Shown piece after piece: positions 34,394-49,330 of a DNA stretch of 64,000 nucleotides. A program made the translations under genes and the position numbers. Within the stretch, counting starts at the first letter, position 1, and every line of letters begins with the position of its first letter. This stretch comes from Petrolisthes cinctipes (Eukaryota > Arthropoda > Malacostraca > Decapoda > Porcellanidae): assembly GCA_033782935.1 (NCBI GenBank), contig JAWQEG010001306.1, forward strand, positions 2,914,001 to 2,978,000, read 5' to 3'. The notes below the pieces were generated by a model. That model saw only the letters and a list, made by a program, of their open reading frames with translations, was not told where the DNA came from and ran no database searches.

Positions 34394-37300
34394 TTACTCC
34401 GTGTTAGAGTATTTTCAAAATACAGGCCAAAAACATACTGAAAATCGATCTTTTAGGTGCCCAAAAGTCGATATGTGCATGCATCTTCAGTACCCGTTTA
34501 TATCTCAAATTCAGGCTCAAAACACCCGAAAATTCAATATTTTGGGGTCCCAGAAGCAATCTGTACATGCCTACTCAGTGTTAGAGTATTTTCAAAATAC
34601 AGGCCCAAAACATGCTGAAAATCGATATTTTAGATGCCCAAAGTCAATATGTGCATGTATCTTCTGTACCCGTTTATATCTCAAATTCAGGCTCAAAACA
34701 CCCGAAAATTCAATATTTTGGGGTCCCAGAAGCAATCTGTACATGCCTACACAGTGCTAGAATATTTTCAAAATATAGGCTAAAAACATGCTAAAAATCG
34801 ACATTTTAGGTGCCAAAAAATCGATATCTCAAATTCAGTCCCAAAACACCCGAAATTTCGATATTTAGAGGTCCCAGAAGGTATCTGTACATGCTTACTC
34901 CGTGTTAGAGTATTTTCAAAATACAGGCCAAAAACATACTGAAAATCGATCTTTTAGGTGCCCAAAAGTCGATATGTGCATGCATCTTCTGTACCCGTTT
35001 ATATCTCAAATTCTGGCCCTAAACACCCGAAAATTCGATATTTTGGGGTCCCAGAAGCGATCTGTACATGCCTACTCCGTGTTAGAGTATTTTCAAAATT
35101 CAGGCCCAAAACATGCTGAAAATCGATATTTTTGGTGCCCAAAGTCAATATGTGCATGTATCTTCTGTACCCGTTTATATCTCAAATTCAGGCTCAAAAC
35201 ACCCGAAAATTCAATATTTTGGGGTCCCAGAAGCAATCTGTACATGCCTACTCAGTGCTAGAATATTTTCAAAATATAGGCTAAAAACATGCTAAAAATC
35301 GATCTTTTAGGTGCCAAAAAGTCGATATCTCAAATTCAGTCCCAAAACACCCGAAAATTCGATATTTAGGGGTCCCAGAAGCGATCTGTACATGCCTACT
35401 CCGTGTTAGAGTATTTTCAAAATACATGCTCAAAACATACTGAAAATCGATCTTTTAGGTGCACAAAAGTCGATATGTGCATGCAACTTCAGTACCCGAT
35501 AATATCTCAAATTCAGGCTCAAAACACCCGAAAATTCAATATTTTCGGGTCCCAGAAGCAATCTGTACATGCCTACTCAGTGTTAGAGTATTTTCAAAAT
35601 ACAGGCCAAAAACATACTGAAAATCGATCTTTTAGGTGCCCAAAAGTCGATATGTGCATGCATCTTCTGTACCCATTTATATCTCAAATTCTGGCCCTAA
35701 ACACCAGAAAATTCGATATTTTGGGGTCCCAGAAGCGATCTGTACATGCCTACTCCGTGTTAGAGTATTTTCAAAATTCAGTCCCAAAACATGCTGAAAA
35801 TCGATATTTTTGGTGCCCAAAGTCAATATGTGCATGTATCTTCTGTACCCGTTTATATCTCAAATTCAGGCTCAAAACACCCGAAAATTCAATATTTTGG
35901 GGTCCCAGAAGCAATCTGTACAGTGCTAGAATATTTTCAAAATATAGGCTAAAAACATGCTAAAAATCGATCTTTTAGGTGCCTAAAAGTCGAAATCTCA
36001 AATTCAGTCCCAAAATACCCGAAAATTCGATATTTAGGGGTCCCAGAAGCGATCTGTACATGCCTACTCCGTGTTAGAGTATTTTAAAACTACAGGCCAA
36101 AAACATACTGAAAATCGATCTTTTAGGTGCACAAAAGTCGATATGTGCATGCATCTTCAGTACCCGTTTATATCTCAAATTCAGGCTCAAAACACCCGAA
36201 AATTCAATATTTTGGGGTCTCAGAAGCAATCTGTACATGCCTACTCCGTGTTAGAGTATTTTCAAAATTCAGGCCCAAAACATGCTGAAAATCGATATTT
36301 TTGGTGCCCAAAGTCAATATGTGCATGTATCTTCTGTACCCGTTTATATCTCAAATTCAGGCTCAAAACACCCGAAAATTCAATATTTTGGGGTCCCAGA
36401 AGCAATCTGTACATGCCTACTCAGTGCTAGAATATTATCAAAATATAGGCTAAAAACATGCTAAAAATCGATCTTTTAGGTGCCAAAAAGTCGATATCTC
36501 AAATTCAGTCCTAAAACACCCGAAATTTCGATATTTAGAGGTCCCAGAAGGTATCTGTACATGCTTACTCCGTGTTAGAGTATTTTCAAAATACAGGCCA
36601 AAAACATACTGAAAATCGATCTTTTAGGTGCCCAAAAGTCGATATGTGCATGCATCTTCTGTACCCGTTTATATCTCAATTTCTGGCCCTAAACACCCGA
36701 AAATTCGATATTTTGGGGTCCCAGAAGCAATCTGTACATGCCTACTCCGTGTTAGAGTATTTTCAAAATTCAGGCCCAAAACATGCTGAAAATCGATATT
36801 TTTGGTGCCCAAAGTCAATATGTGCATGTATCTTCTGTACCCGTTTATATCTCAAATTCAGGCTCAAAACACCCGAAAATTCAATATTTTAGGGTCCCAG
36901 AAGCAATCTGTACATGCCTACTCAGTGCTAGAATATTTTCAAAATATAGGCTAAAAACATGCTAAAAATCGATCTTTTAGGTGCCAAAAAGTCGATATCT
37001 CAAATTCAGTCCCAAAACACCCGAAAATTCGATATTTAGGGGTCCCAGAAGCGATCTGTACATGCCTACTCCGTGTTAGAGTATTTTCAAAATACATTCT
37101 CAAAACATACTGAAAATCGATCTTTTAGGTGCACAAAAGTCGATATGTGCATGCAACTTCAGTACCCGTTTATATCTCAAATTCAGGCTCAAAACACCCG
37201 AAAATTCAATTTTTTCTAGTCCCAGAAGCAATCTGTACATGCCTACTCAGTGTTAGAGTATTTTCAAAATACAGGCCAAAAACATACTGAAAATCGATCT

Positions 37301-40300
37301 TTTAGGTGCCCAAAAGTCGATATGTGCATGCATCTTCTGTACCCGTTTATATCTCAAATTCTGACCCTAAACACCAGAAAATTCGATATTTTGGGGTCCC
37401 AGAAGCGATCTGTACATGCGTACTCCGTGTTAGAGTATTTTCAAAATTCAGGCCCAAAACATGCTGAAAATCGATATTTTTGGTGCCCAAAGTCAATATG
37501 TGCATGTATCTTCTGTACCCGTTTATATCTCAAATTCAGGCTCAAAACACCCGAAAATTCAATATTTTGGGGTCCCAGAAGCAATCTGTACATGCCTACT
37601 CAGTGCTAGAATATTTTCAAAATATAGGCTAAAAACATGCTAAAAATCGATCTTTTAGGTGCCTAAAAGTCGATATCTCAAATTCAGTTCCAAAACACCC
37701 GAAAATTCGATATTTAGGGGTCCCAGAAGCGATCTGTACATGCCTACTCCGTGTTAGAGTATTTTCAAAATACAGGCCAAAAACATACTGAAAATCGATC
37801 TTTTAGGTGCACAAAAGTCGATATGTGCATGCATCTTCAGTACCCGTTTAAATCTCAAATTCAGGCTCAAAACACCCGAAAATTCAATATTTTGGGGTCC
37901 CAGAAGCAATCTGTACATGCCTACTCCGTGTTAGAGTATTTTCAAAATACAGGCCCAAAACATGCTGAAAATCGATATTTTAGATGCCCAAAGTCAATAT
38001 GTGCATGTATCTTCTGTACGAGTTTATATCTCAAATTCAGGCTCAAAACACCCGAAAATTCAATATTTTGGGGTCCCAGAAGCAATCTGTACAGTGCTAG
38101 AATATTTTCAAAATATAGGCTAAAAACATGCTAAAAATCGATCTTTTAAGTGCCAAAAAGTCGATATCTCAAATTCAGTCCCAAAACACCCGAAAATTCG
38201 ATATTTAGGGGTCCCAGAAGCGATCTGTACATGCCTACTCCGTGTTAGAGTATTTTCAAAATACAGGCCAAAAACATACTGAAAATCGATCTTTTAGGTG
38301 CCCAAAAGTCGATATGTGCATGCATTTTCTGTACCCGTTTATATCTCAAATTCTGGCCCTAAACACCCGAAAATTCGATATTTTGGGGTCCCAGAAGCGA
38401 TCTGTACATGCCTACTCCGTTTTAGAGTATTTTCAAAATTCAGGCCCAAAACATGCAGAAAATCGATATTTTTGGTGCATGTATCTTCTGTACCCGTTTA
38501 TATCTCAAATTCAGGCTCAAAACACCCGAAAATTCAATATTTTGGGGTCCCAGAAGCAATCTGTACATGCCTACTCAGTGCTAGAATATTTTCAAAATAT
38601 AGGCTAAAAACATGCTAAAAATCGATCTTTTAGGTGCCAAAAAGTCGATATCTCAAATTCAGTCCCAAAACACCCGAAAATTCGATATTTAGGGGTCCCA
38701 GAAGCGATCTGTACATGCCTACTCCGTGTTAGAGTATTTTCAAAATACATGCTCAAAACATACTGAAAATCGATCTTTTAGGTGCACAAAAGTCGATATG
38801 TGCATGCATTTTCAGTACCCGTTTATATCTCAAATTCAGGCTCAAAACACCCGAAAATTCAATTTTTTGGGTTCCCAGAAGCAATCTGTACATGCCTACT
38901 CAGTGTTAGAGTATTTTCAAAATACAGGCCCAAAACATGCTGAAAATCGATATTTTAGGTGCCCAAAGTCGATATGTGCATGTATCTTCTGTACCCGTTT
39001 ATATCTCAAATTCAGGCTCAAAACACCCGAAAATTCAATATTTTGGGGTCCCAGAAGCAATCTGTACATGCCTACACAGTGCTAGAATATTTTCAAAATA
39101 TAGGCGAAAAACATGCTAAAAATCGACATTTTAGGTGCCAGAAAATCGATATCTCAAATTCAGTCCCAAAACACCCGAAAATTCGATATTTAGAGGTCCC
39201 AGAAGGTATCTGTACATGCTTACTCCGTATTAGAGTATTTTCAAAATACAGGCCAAAAACATACTGAAAATCGATCTTTTACGTGCCCAAAAGTCGATAT
39301 GTGCATGCATCTTCTGTACCCGTTTATATCTCAATTTCTGGCCCTAAACACCCGAAAATTCGATATTTTGGGGTCCCAGAAGCGATCTGTACATGCCTAC
39401 TCCGTGTTAGAGTATTTTCAAAATTCAGGCCCAAAACATGCTGAAAATCGATATTTTTGGTGCCCAAAGTCAATATGTGCATGTATCTTCTGTACCCGTT
39501 TATATCTCAAATTCAGGCTCAAAACACCCGAAAATTCAATATTTTGGGGTCCCAGAAGCAATCTGTACATGCCTACTCAGTGCTAGAATATTTTCAAAAT
39601 ATAGGCTAAAAACATGCTAAAAATCGATCTTTTAGGTGCCAAAAAGTCGATATCTCAAATTCAGTCCCAAAACACCCGAAAATTCGATATTTAGGGGTCC
39701 CTGAAGCGATCTGTACATGCCTACTCCGTGTTAGAGTATTTTCAAAATACATGCTCAAAACATACTGAAAATCGATCTTTTAGGTGCACAAAAGTCGATA
39801 TGTGCATGCATCTTCAGTACCCGTTTATATCTCAAATTCAGGCTCAAAACACCCGAAAATTCAATATTTTGGGGTCCCAGAAGCAATCTGTACATGCCTA
39901 CTCCGTGTTAGAGTATTTTCAAAATACAGGCCCAAAACATGCTGAAAATCGATATTTTAGATGCCCAAAGTCAATATGTGCATGTATCTTCTGTACGAGT
40001 TTATATCTCAAATTCAGGCTCAAAACACCCGAAAATTCAATATTTTGGGGTCCCAGAAGCAATCTGTACAGTGCTAGAATATTTTCAAAATATAGGCTAA
40101 AAACATGCTAAAAATCGATCTTTTAAGTGCCAAAAAGTCGATATCTCAAATTCAGTCCCAAAACACCCGAAAATTCGATATTTAGGGGTCCCAGAAGCGA
40201 TCTGTACATGCCTACTCCGTGTTAGAGTATTTTCAAAATACAGGCCAAAAACATACTGAAAATCGATCTTTTAGGTGCCCAAAAGTCGATATGTGCATGC

Positions 40301-43300
40301 ATTTTCTGTACCCGTTTATATCTCAAATTCTGGCCCTAAACACCCGAAAATTCGATATTTTGGGGTCCCAGAAGCGATCTGTACATGCCTACTCCGTTTT
40401 AGAGTATTTTCAAAATTCAGGCCCAAAACATGCAGAAAATCGATATTTTTGGTGCATGTATCTTCTGTACCCGTTTATATCTCAAATTCAGGCTCAAAAC
40501 ACCCGAAAATTCAATATTTTGGGGTCCCAGAAGCAATCTGTACATGCCTACTCAGTGCTAGAATATTTTCAAAATATAGGCTAAAAACATGCTAAAAATC
40601 GATCTTTTAGGTGCCAAAAAGTCGATATCTCAAATTCAGTCCCAAAACACCCGAAAATTCGATATTTAGGGGTCCCAGAAGCGATCTGTACATGCCTACT
40701 CCGTGTTAGAGTATTTTCAAAATACATGCTCAAAACATACTGAAAATCGATCTTTTAGGTGCACAAAAGTCGATATGTGCATGCATTTTCAGTACCCGTT
40801 TATATCTCAAATTCAGGCTCAAAACACCCGAAAATTCAATTTTTTGGGGTCCCAGAAGCAATCTGTACATGCCTACTCAGTGTTAGAGTATTTTCAAAAT
40901 ACAGGCCCAAAACATGCTGAAAATCGATATTTTAGATGCCCAAAGTCGATATGTGCATGTATCTTCTGTACCCGTTTATATCTCAAATTCAGGCTCAAAA
41001 CACCCGAAAATTCAATATTTTGGGGTCCCAGAAGCAATCTGTACATGCCTACACAGTGCTAGAATATTTTCAAAATATAGGCGAAAAACATGCTAAAAAT
41101 CGACATTTTAGGTGCCAGAAAATCGATATCTCAAATTCAGTCCCAAAACACCCGAAAATTCGATATTTAGAGGTCCCAGAAGGTATCTGTACATGCTTAC
41201 TCCGTGTTAGAGTATTTTCAAAATACAGGCCAAAAACATACTGAAAATCGATCTTTTACGTGCCCAAAAGTCGATATGTGCATGCATCTTCTGTACCCGT
41301 TTATATCTCAATTTCTGGCCCTAAACACCCGAAAATTCGATATTTTGGGGTCCCAGAAGCGATCTGTACATGACTACTCCGTGTTAGAGTATTTTCAAAA
41401 TTCAGGCCCAAAACATGCTGAAAATCGATATTTTTGGTGCCCAAAGTCAATATGTGCATGTATCTTCTGTACCCGTTTATATCTCAAATTCAGGCTCAAA
41501 ACACCCGAAAATTCAATATTTTGGGGTCCCAGAAGCAATCTGTACATGCCTACTCAGTGTTAGAGTATTTTCAAAATACATGCTCAAAACATACTGAAAA
41601 TCGATCTTTTAGGTGCACAAAAGTCGATATGTGCATGCATCTTCAGTACCCGTTAATATCTCAAATTCAGGCTCAAAACACCCGAAAATTCAATATTTTG
41701 GGGTCCCAGAAGCAATCTGTACATGCCTACTCAGTGTTAGAGTATTTTCAAAATACAGGCCCAAAACATGCTGAAAATCGATATTTTAGATGCCCAAAGT
41801 CAATATGTGCATGTATCTTCTGTACCCGTTTATATCTCAAATTCAGGCCCAAAACACCCAAAAATTCAATTTTTTGGGGTCCCAGAAGCAATCTGTACAT
41901 GCCTACACAGTGCTAGAATATTTTCAAAATATAGGCTAAAAACATGCTAAAAATCGACATTTTAGGTGCCAAAAAATCGATATCTCAAATTCAGTCCCAA
42001 AACACCCGAAAATTCGATATTTAGAGGTCCCAGAAGGTATCTGTACATGCCTACTCCGTGTTAGAGTATTTTCAAAATACAGGCCAAAAACATACTGAAA
42101 ATCGATCTTTTAGGTGCCCAAAAGTCGATATGTGCATGCATCTTCTGTACCCGTTTATATCTCAAATTCTGGCCCTAAACACCCGAAAATTCGATATTTT
42201 GGGGTCCCAAAAGCGATCTGTACATGCCTACTCCGTGTTAGAGTATTTTCAAAATTCAGGCCCAAAACATGCTGAAAATCGATATTTTTGGTGCCCAAAG
42301 TCAATATGTGCATGTATCTTCTGTACCTGTTTATATCTCAAATTCAGACTAAAAACACCCGAAAATTCAATATTTTGGGGTCCCAGAAGCAATCTGTACA
42401 TGCCTACTCAGTGCTAGAATATTTTTAAAATATAGTCTAAAAACATGCTAAAAATCGATCTTTTAGGTGCCAAAAAGTCGATATCTCAAATTCAGTCCCA
42501 AAACACCCGAAAATTCGATATTTAGGGGTCCCAGAAGCGATCTGTACATGCCTACTCCGTGTTAGAGTATTTTCAAAATACATGCTCAAAACATACTGAA
42601 AATCGATCTTTTAGGTGCACAAAAGTCGATATGTGCATGCATCTTCAGTACCCGTTTATATCTCAAATTCAGGCTCAAAACACCCGAAAATTCGATATTT
42701 TGGGGTCCCAGAAGCAATCTGTACATGCCTACTCAGTGTTAGAGTATTTTCAAAATACAGGCCCAAAACATGCTGAAAATCGATATTTTAGATGCCCAAA
42801 GTCAATATGTGCATGTATCTTCTGTACGAGTTTATATCTCAAATTCAGGCTCAAAACACCCGAAAATTCAATATTTTGGGGTCCCAGAAGCAATCTGTAC
42901 ATGCCTACACAGTGCTAGAATATTTTCAAAATATAGGCTAAAAACATGCTAAAAATCGACATTTTAGGTGCCAAAAAATCGATATCTCAAATTCAGTCCC
43001 AAAACACCCGAAAATTCGATATTTAGAGGTCCCAGAAGGTATCTGTACATGCCTAGTCCGTGTTAGAGTATTTTCAAAATACAGGCCAAAACCATACTGA
43101 AAATCGATCTTTTAGGTGCCCAAAAGTCGATATGTGCATGCATCTTCTGTACCCGTTTATATCTCAAATTCTGGCCCTAAACACCCGAAAATTCGATATT
43201 TTGGGGTCCCAGAAGCGATATGTACATGCCTACTCCGTGTTAGAGTATTTTCAAATTTCAGGCCCAAAACATGCTGAAAATCGATATTTTTGGTGCCCAA

Positions 43301-43405
43301 AGTCAATATGTGCATGTATCTTCTGTACCCGTTTATAACTCAAATTCAGGCTCAAAACACCCGAAAATTCAATATTTTGGGGTCCCAGAAGCAATCTGTA
43401 CATGC

Positions 43406-43703
43406 CTACACAGTGCTAGAATATTTTCAAAATATAGGCTAAAAAACATGCTAAAAATCGACATTTTAGGTGCCAAAAAATCGATATCTCAAATTCAGTC
43501 CCAAAACACCCGAAAATTCGATATTTAGGGGTCCCAGAAGCGATCTGTACATGCCTACTCCGTGTTAGAGTATTTTCAAAAATATAGGCTAAAAACATGC
43601 TAAAAATCGATCTTTTAGGTGCCAAAAAGTCGATATCTCAAATTCAGTCCCAAAACACCCGGAAATTCGATATTTAGGGGTCCCAGAAGCGATCTGTACA
43701 TGC
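43406..43703 (-). repeat. A-A dimer, copy 2
   Basis: This is the counterpart of 29,919-30,216 at offset 13,487, with the same six-A run and the same C-to-A switch. Its preservation shows that the unusual dimer predates the macro-duplication. Confidence 0.85.
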
Positions 43704-46700
43704 CTACTCCGTGTTAGAGTATTTTCAAAATACATGCTCAAAACATACTGAAAATCGGTCTTTTAGGTGCACAAAAGTCGATATGTGCATGCATCTTCAG
43801 TACCCGTTTATATCTCAAATTCAGGCTCAAAACACCCGAAAATTCAATATTTTGGGGTCCCAGAAGCAATCTGTACATGCCTACTCAGTGTTAGAGTATT
43901 TTCAAAATACAAGCCAAAAACATGCTGAAAATCGATATTTTTGATGCCCAAAGTCAATATGTGCATGTATCTTCTGTACCCGTTTATATCTCAAATTCAG
44001 GCTCAAAACACCCGAAAATTCAATATTTTGGGGTCCCAGAAGTAATCTTTACATGCCTACACAGTGCTAGAATATTTTCAAAATATAGGCTAAAAACATG
44101 CTAAAAATCGACATTATAGGTGCCAAAAAATCGATATCTCAAATTCAGTCCCAAAACACCCGAAAATTCGATATTTAGAGGTCCCAGAAGGTATCTGTAC
44201 ATGCTTACTCCGTGTTAGAGTATTTTTTAAAATACAGGCCAAAAACATACTGAAAATCGATCTTTTAGGTGCCCAAAAGTCGATATGTGCATGCATCTTC
44301 TGTACCCGTTTATATCTCAATTTCTGGAACTAAACACCCGAAAATTCGATATTTTGGGGTCCCAGAAGCGATCTGTACATGCCTACTCCGTGTTAGAGTA
44401 TTTTCAAAATACATGCTCAAAACATACTGAAAATCGATCTTTTAGGTGCACAAAAGTCGATATGTGCATGCAACTTCAGTACCCGTTTATATCTCAAATT
44501 CAGGCTCAAAACACCCGAAAATTCAATATTTTCGGGTTCCAGAAGCAATCTGTACATGCCTACACCGTGCTAGAATATTTTCAAAATATAGGCTAAAAAC
44601 ATGCTAAAAATCGACATTTTAGGTGCCAAAAAATCGATATCTTAAATTCAGTCCCAAAACACCCGAAAATTCGATATTTAGAGGTCCCAGAAGGTATCTG
44701 TACATGCCTACTCCGTGTTAGAGTATTTTCAAAATACATGCTCAAAACATACTGAAAATCGATCTTTTAGGTGCCCAAAAGTCGATATGTGCATGCATCT
44801 TCTGTACCCGTTTATATCTCAATTTCTGGCCCTAAACACCCGAAAATTCGATATTTTGGGGTCCCAGAAGCGATCTGTACATGCCTACTCCGTGTTAGAG
44901 TATTTTCAAAATTCAGGCCCAAAACATGCTGAAAATCGATATTTTTGGTGCCCAAAGTCAATATGTGCATGTATCTTCTGTACCAGTTTATATCTCAAAT
45001 TCAGTCTCAAAACACCCGAAAATTCAATATTTTGGGGTCCCAGAAGCAATCTGTACATGCCTACTCCGTGTTAGAGTATTTTCAAAATTCAGGCCCAAAA
45101 CATGCTGCAAATCGATATTTTTGGTGCCTAAAGTCAATATGTGCATGTATCTTCTGTACCCGTTTATATCTCAAATTCAGGCTCAAAACACCCGAAAATT
45201 CAATATTTTGGGGTCCAAGAAGCAATCTGTACAGTGCTAGAATATTTTCAAAATATAGGCTAAAAACATGCTAAAAATCGATCTTTTAGGTGCCAAAAAG
45301 TCGATATCTCAAATTCAGTCCCAAAACACCTAAAAATTCGATATTTAGGGGTCCCAAAAGCGATCTGTACATGCCTACTCCGTGTTAGAGTATTTTCAAA
45401 ATACATGCTCAAAACATACTGAAAATCGATCTTTTAGGTGCACAAAAGTCGATATGTGCATGCATCTTCAGTACCCGTTTATATCTCAAATTCAGGCTCA
45501 AAACACCCGAAAATTCAATATTTTGGGGTCCCAGAAGCAATCTGTACATGCCTACTCAGTGTTAGAGTATTTTCAAAATACAGGCCCAAAACATGCTGAA
45601 AATCGATATTTTAGATGCCCAAAGTCAATATGTGCATGTATCTTCTGTACCCGTTTATATCTCAAATTCAGGCTCAAAACACCCGAAAATTCAATATTTT
45701 GGGGACCCAGAAGCAATCTGTACATGCCTACACAGTGCTAGAATATTTTCAAAATATAGGCTAAAAACATGCTAAAAATCGACATTTTAGGTGCCAAAAA
45801 ATCGATATCTCAAATTCAGTCCCAAAACACCCGAAAATTCGATATTTAGAGGTCCCAGAAGGTATCTGTACATGCTTACCCTGTGTTAGAGTATTTTCAA
45901 AATACAGGCCAAAAACATACTGAAAATCGATCTTTTAGGTGCCCAAAAGTCGATATGTGCATGCATCTTCTGTACCCGTTTATATCTCAATTTCTGGCCC
46001 TAAACACCCGAAAATTCGATATTTTGGGGTCCCAGAAGCGATCTGTACATGCCTACTCCGTGTTAGAGTATTTTCAAAATTCAGGCCCATAACATGCTGA
46101 AAATCGATATTTTTGGTGCCCAAAGTCAATATGTGCATGTATCTTCTGTACCCGTTTATATCTCAAATTCAGGCTCAAAACACCCGAAAATTCAATATTT
46201 TCGGGTCCCAGAAGCAATCTGTACATGCCTACTCAGTGCTAGAATATTTTCAAAATATAGGCTAAAAACATGCTAAAAATCGATCTTTTAGGTGCCAAAA
46301 AGTCGATATCTCAAATTCAGTCCCAAAACACCCCAAAATTTGATATTTAGGGGTCCCAGAAGCGATCTGTACATGCCTACTTCGTGTTAGAGTATTTTCA
46401 AAATACATGCTCAAAACATACTGAAAATCGATCTTTTAGGTGCACAAAAGTCGATATGTGCATGCAACTTCAGTACCCGTTTATATCTCAAATTCAGGCT
46501 CAAAACACCCGAAAATTCAATATTTTCGGGTCCCAGAAGCAATCTGTACATGCCTACACAGTGCTAGAATATTTTCAAAATATAGGCTAAAAACATGCTA
46601 AAAATCGACATTTTAGGTGCCAAAAAATCGATATCTCAAATTCAGTCCCAAAACACCCGAAAATTCGATATTTAGAGGTCCCAGAAGGTATCTGTACATG

Positions 46701-48829
46701 CCTACTCCGTGTTAGAGTATTTTCAAAATACAGGCCAAAAACATACTGAAAATCGATCTTTTAGGTGCCCAAAAGTCGATATGTGCATGCATCTTCTGTA
46801 CCCGTTTATATCTCAAATTCTGGCCCTAAACACCAGAAAATTCAATATTTTGGGGTCCCAGAAGCGATCTGTACATGCCTACTCCGTGTTAGAGTATTTT
46901 CAAAATACAGGCCAAAAACATACTGAAAATCGATCGTTTAGGTGCACAAAAGTCGATATGTGCATGCATCTTCAGTACCCGTTTATATCTCAAATTCAGG
47001 CTCAAAACACCCGAAAATTCAATATTTTGGGGTCCCAGAAGCAATCTGTACATGCCTACTCAGTGTTAGAGTATTTTAAAAATACAAGCCAAAAACATGC
47101 TGAAAATCGATATTTTAGATGCCCAAAGTCAATATGTGCATGTATCTTCTGTACCCGTTTATATCTCAAATTCAGGCTCAAAACACCCGAAAATTCAATA
47201 TTTTGGGGTCCCAGAAGCAATCTGTACATGCCTACTCAGTGCTAGAATATTTTCAAAATATAGGCTAAAAACATGCTAAAAATCGATCTTTTAGGTGCCA
47301 AAAAGTCGATATCTCAAATTCAGTCCCAAAACACCCAAAAATTCGATATTTAGGGGTCCCAAAAGCGATCTGTACATGCCTACTCCGTGTTAGAGTATTT
47401 TCAAAATACATGCTCAAAACATACTGAAAATCGATCTTTTAGGTGCACAAAAGTCGATATGTGCATGCATCTTCAGTACCCGTTTATATCTCAAATTCAG
47501 GCTCAAAACACCCGAAAATTCAATATTTTGGGGTCCCAGAAGCAATCTGTACATGCCTACTCAGTGTTAGAGTATTTTCAAAATACAGGCCCAAAACATG
47601 CTGAAAATCGATATTTTAGATGCCCAAAGTCAATATGTGCATGTATCTTCTGTACCCGTTTATATCTCAAATTCAGGCTCAAAACACCCGAAAATTCAAT
47701 ATTTTGGGGTCCCAGAAGCAATCTGTACATGCCTACACAGTGCTAGAATATTTTCAAAATATAGGCTAAAAACATGCTAAAAATCGACATTTTAGGTGCC
47801 AAAAAATCGATATCTCAAATTCAGTCCCAAAACACCCGAAATTTCGATATTTAGAGGTCCCAGAAGGTATCTGTACATGCTTACTCCGTGTTAGAGTAAT
47901 TTCAAAATACAGGCCAAAAACATACTGAAAATCGATCTTTTAGGTGCCCAAAAGTCGATATGTGCATGCATCTTCAGTACCCGTTTATATCTCAAATTCA
48001 GGCTCAAAACACCCGAAAATTCAATATTTTGGGGTCCCAGAAGCAATCTGTACATGCCTACTCAGTGTTAGAGTATTTTCAAAATACAGGCCCAAAACAT
48101 TGCTGAAAATCGATATTTTAGATGCCTAAAGTCAATATGTGCATGTATCTTCTGTACCCGTTTATATCTCAAATTCAGGCTCAAAACACCCGAAAATTCA
48201 ATATTTTGGGGTCCCAGAAGCAATCTGTACAGTGCTAGAATATTTTCAAAATATAGGCTAAAAACATGCTAAAAATCGATCTTTTAGGTGCCTAAAAGTC
48301 GAAATCTCAAATTCAGTCCCAAAATACCCGAAAATTCGATATTTAGGGGTCCCAGAAGCGATCTGTACATGCCTACTCCGTGTTAGAGTATTTTAAAACT
48401 ACAGGCCAAAAACATACTGAAAATCGATCTTTTAGGTGCACAAAAGTCGATATGTGCATGCATCTTCAGTACCCGTTTATATCTCAAATTCAGGCTCAAA
48501 ACACCCGAAAATTCAATATTTTGGGGTCTCAGAAGCAATCTGTACATGCCTACTCCGTGTTAGAGTATTTTCAAAATTCAGGCCCAAAACATGCTGAAAA
48601 TCGATATTTTTGGTGCCCAAAGTCAATATGTGCATGTATCTTCTGTACCCGTTTATATCTCAAATTCAGGCTCAAAACACCCGAAAATTCAATATTTTGG
48701 GGTCCCAGAAGCAATCTGTACATGCCTACTCAGTGCTAGAATATTATCAAAATATAGGCTAAAAACATGCTAAAAATCGATCTTTTAGGTGCCAAAAAGT
48801 CGATATCTCAAATTCAGTCCCAAAACACC

Positions 48830-49330
48830 CGAAAATTCGATATTTAGGGGTCCCAGAAGCGATCTGTACATGCCTACTCCGTGTTAGAGTATTTTCAAAA
48901 TACATGCTTAAAACATACTGAAAATCGATCTTTTAGGTGCACAAAAGTCGATATGTGCATGCATCTTCAGTACCCGTTTATATCTCAAATTCAGGCTCAA
49001 AACACCCGAAAATTCAATATTTTGGGGTCCCAGAAGCAATCTGTACATGCCTACTCAGTGTTAGAGTATTTTCAAAATACAGGCCCAAAACATTGCTGAA
49101 AATCGATATTTTAGATGCCTAAAGTCAATATGTGCATGTATCTTCTGTACCCGTTTATATCTCAAATTCAGTCTCAAAACACCCGAAAATTCAATATTTT
49201 GGGGTCCCAGAAGCAATCTGTACATGCCTACACAGTGCTAGAATATTTTCAAAATATAGGCTAAAAACATGCTAAAAATCGACATTTTAGGTGCCAAAAA
49301 ATCGATATCTCAAATTCAGTCCTAAAACAC
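48830..49330 (-). repeat. Extra ~502-bp trimer in macro-repeat copy 2
   Basis: The offset to copy 1 changes from 12,309 to 12,811 here, a gain of 502 bp, one trimer plus one base. The extra base is the inserted T in AAACATTGCTGAAAATCG at ~49,093. The same insertion, followed by GATGCCTAAAGTC, occurs at ~48,100, 993 bp upstream. The added trimer therefore came from the immediate neighbourhood. Ends are approximate. Confidence 0.75.

Larger units (their letters stand above)
24312..37946 (-). repeat. 13.6-kb macro-repeat, copy 1
   Basis: The segment matches 37,947 onward at offset 13,635, then 13,487 after ~28,062, then 12,309 from ~36,000, then 12,811 from ~36,500. The junction between copies lies between about 37,860 and 37,950. 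The sequence before it carries CCCGTTTAAATCTC, shared with ~50,651 at the end of copy 2. The sequence after it matches 24.3 kb. Copy 1 has a 148-bp A monomer at 27,915-28,062 that copy 2 lacks. Exact ends need alignment. Confidence 0.9.
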
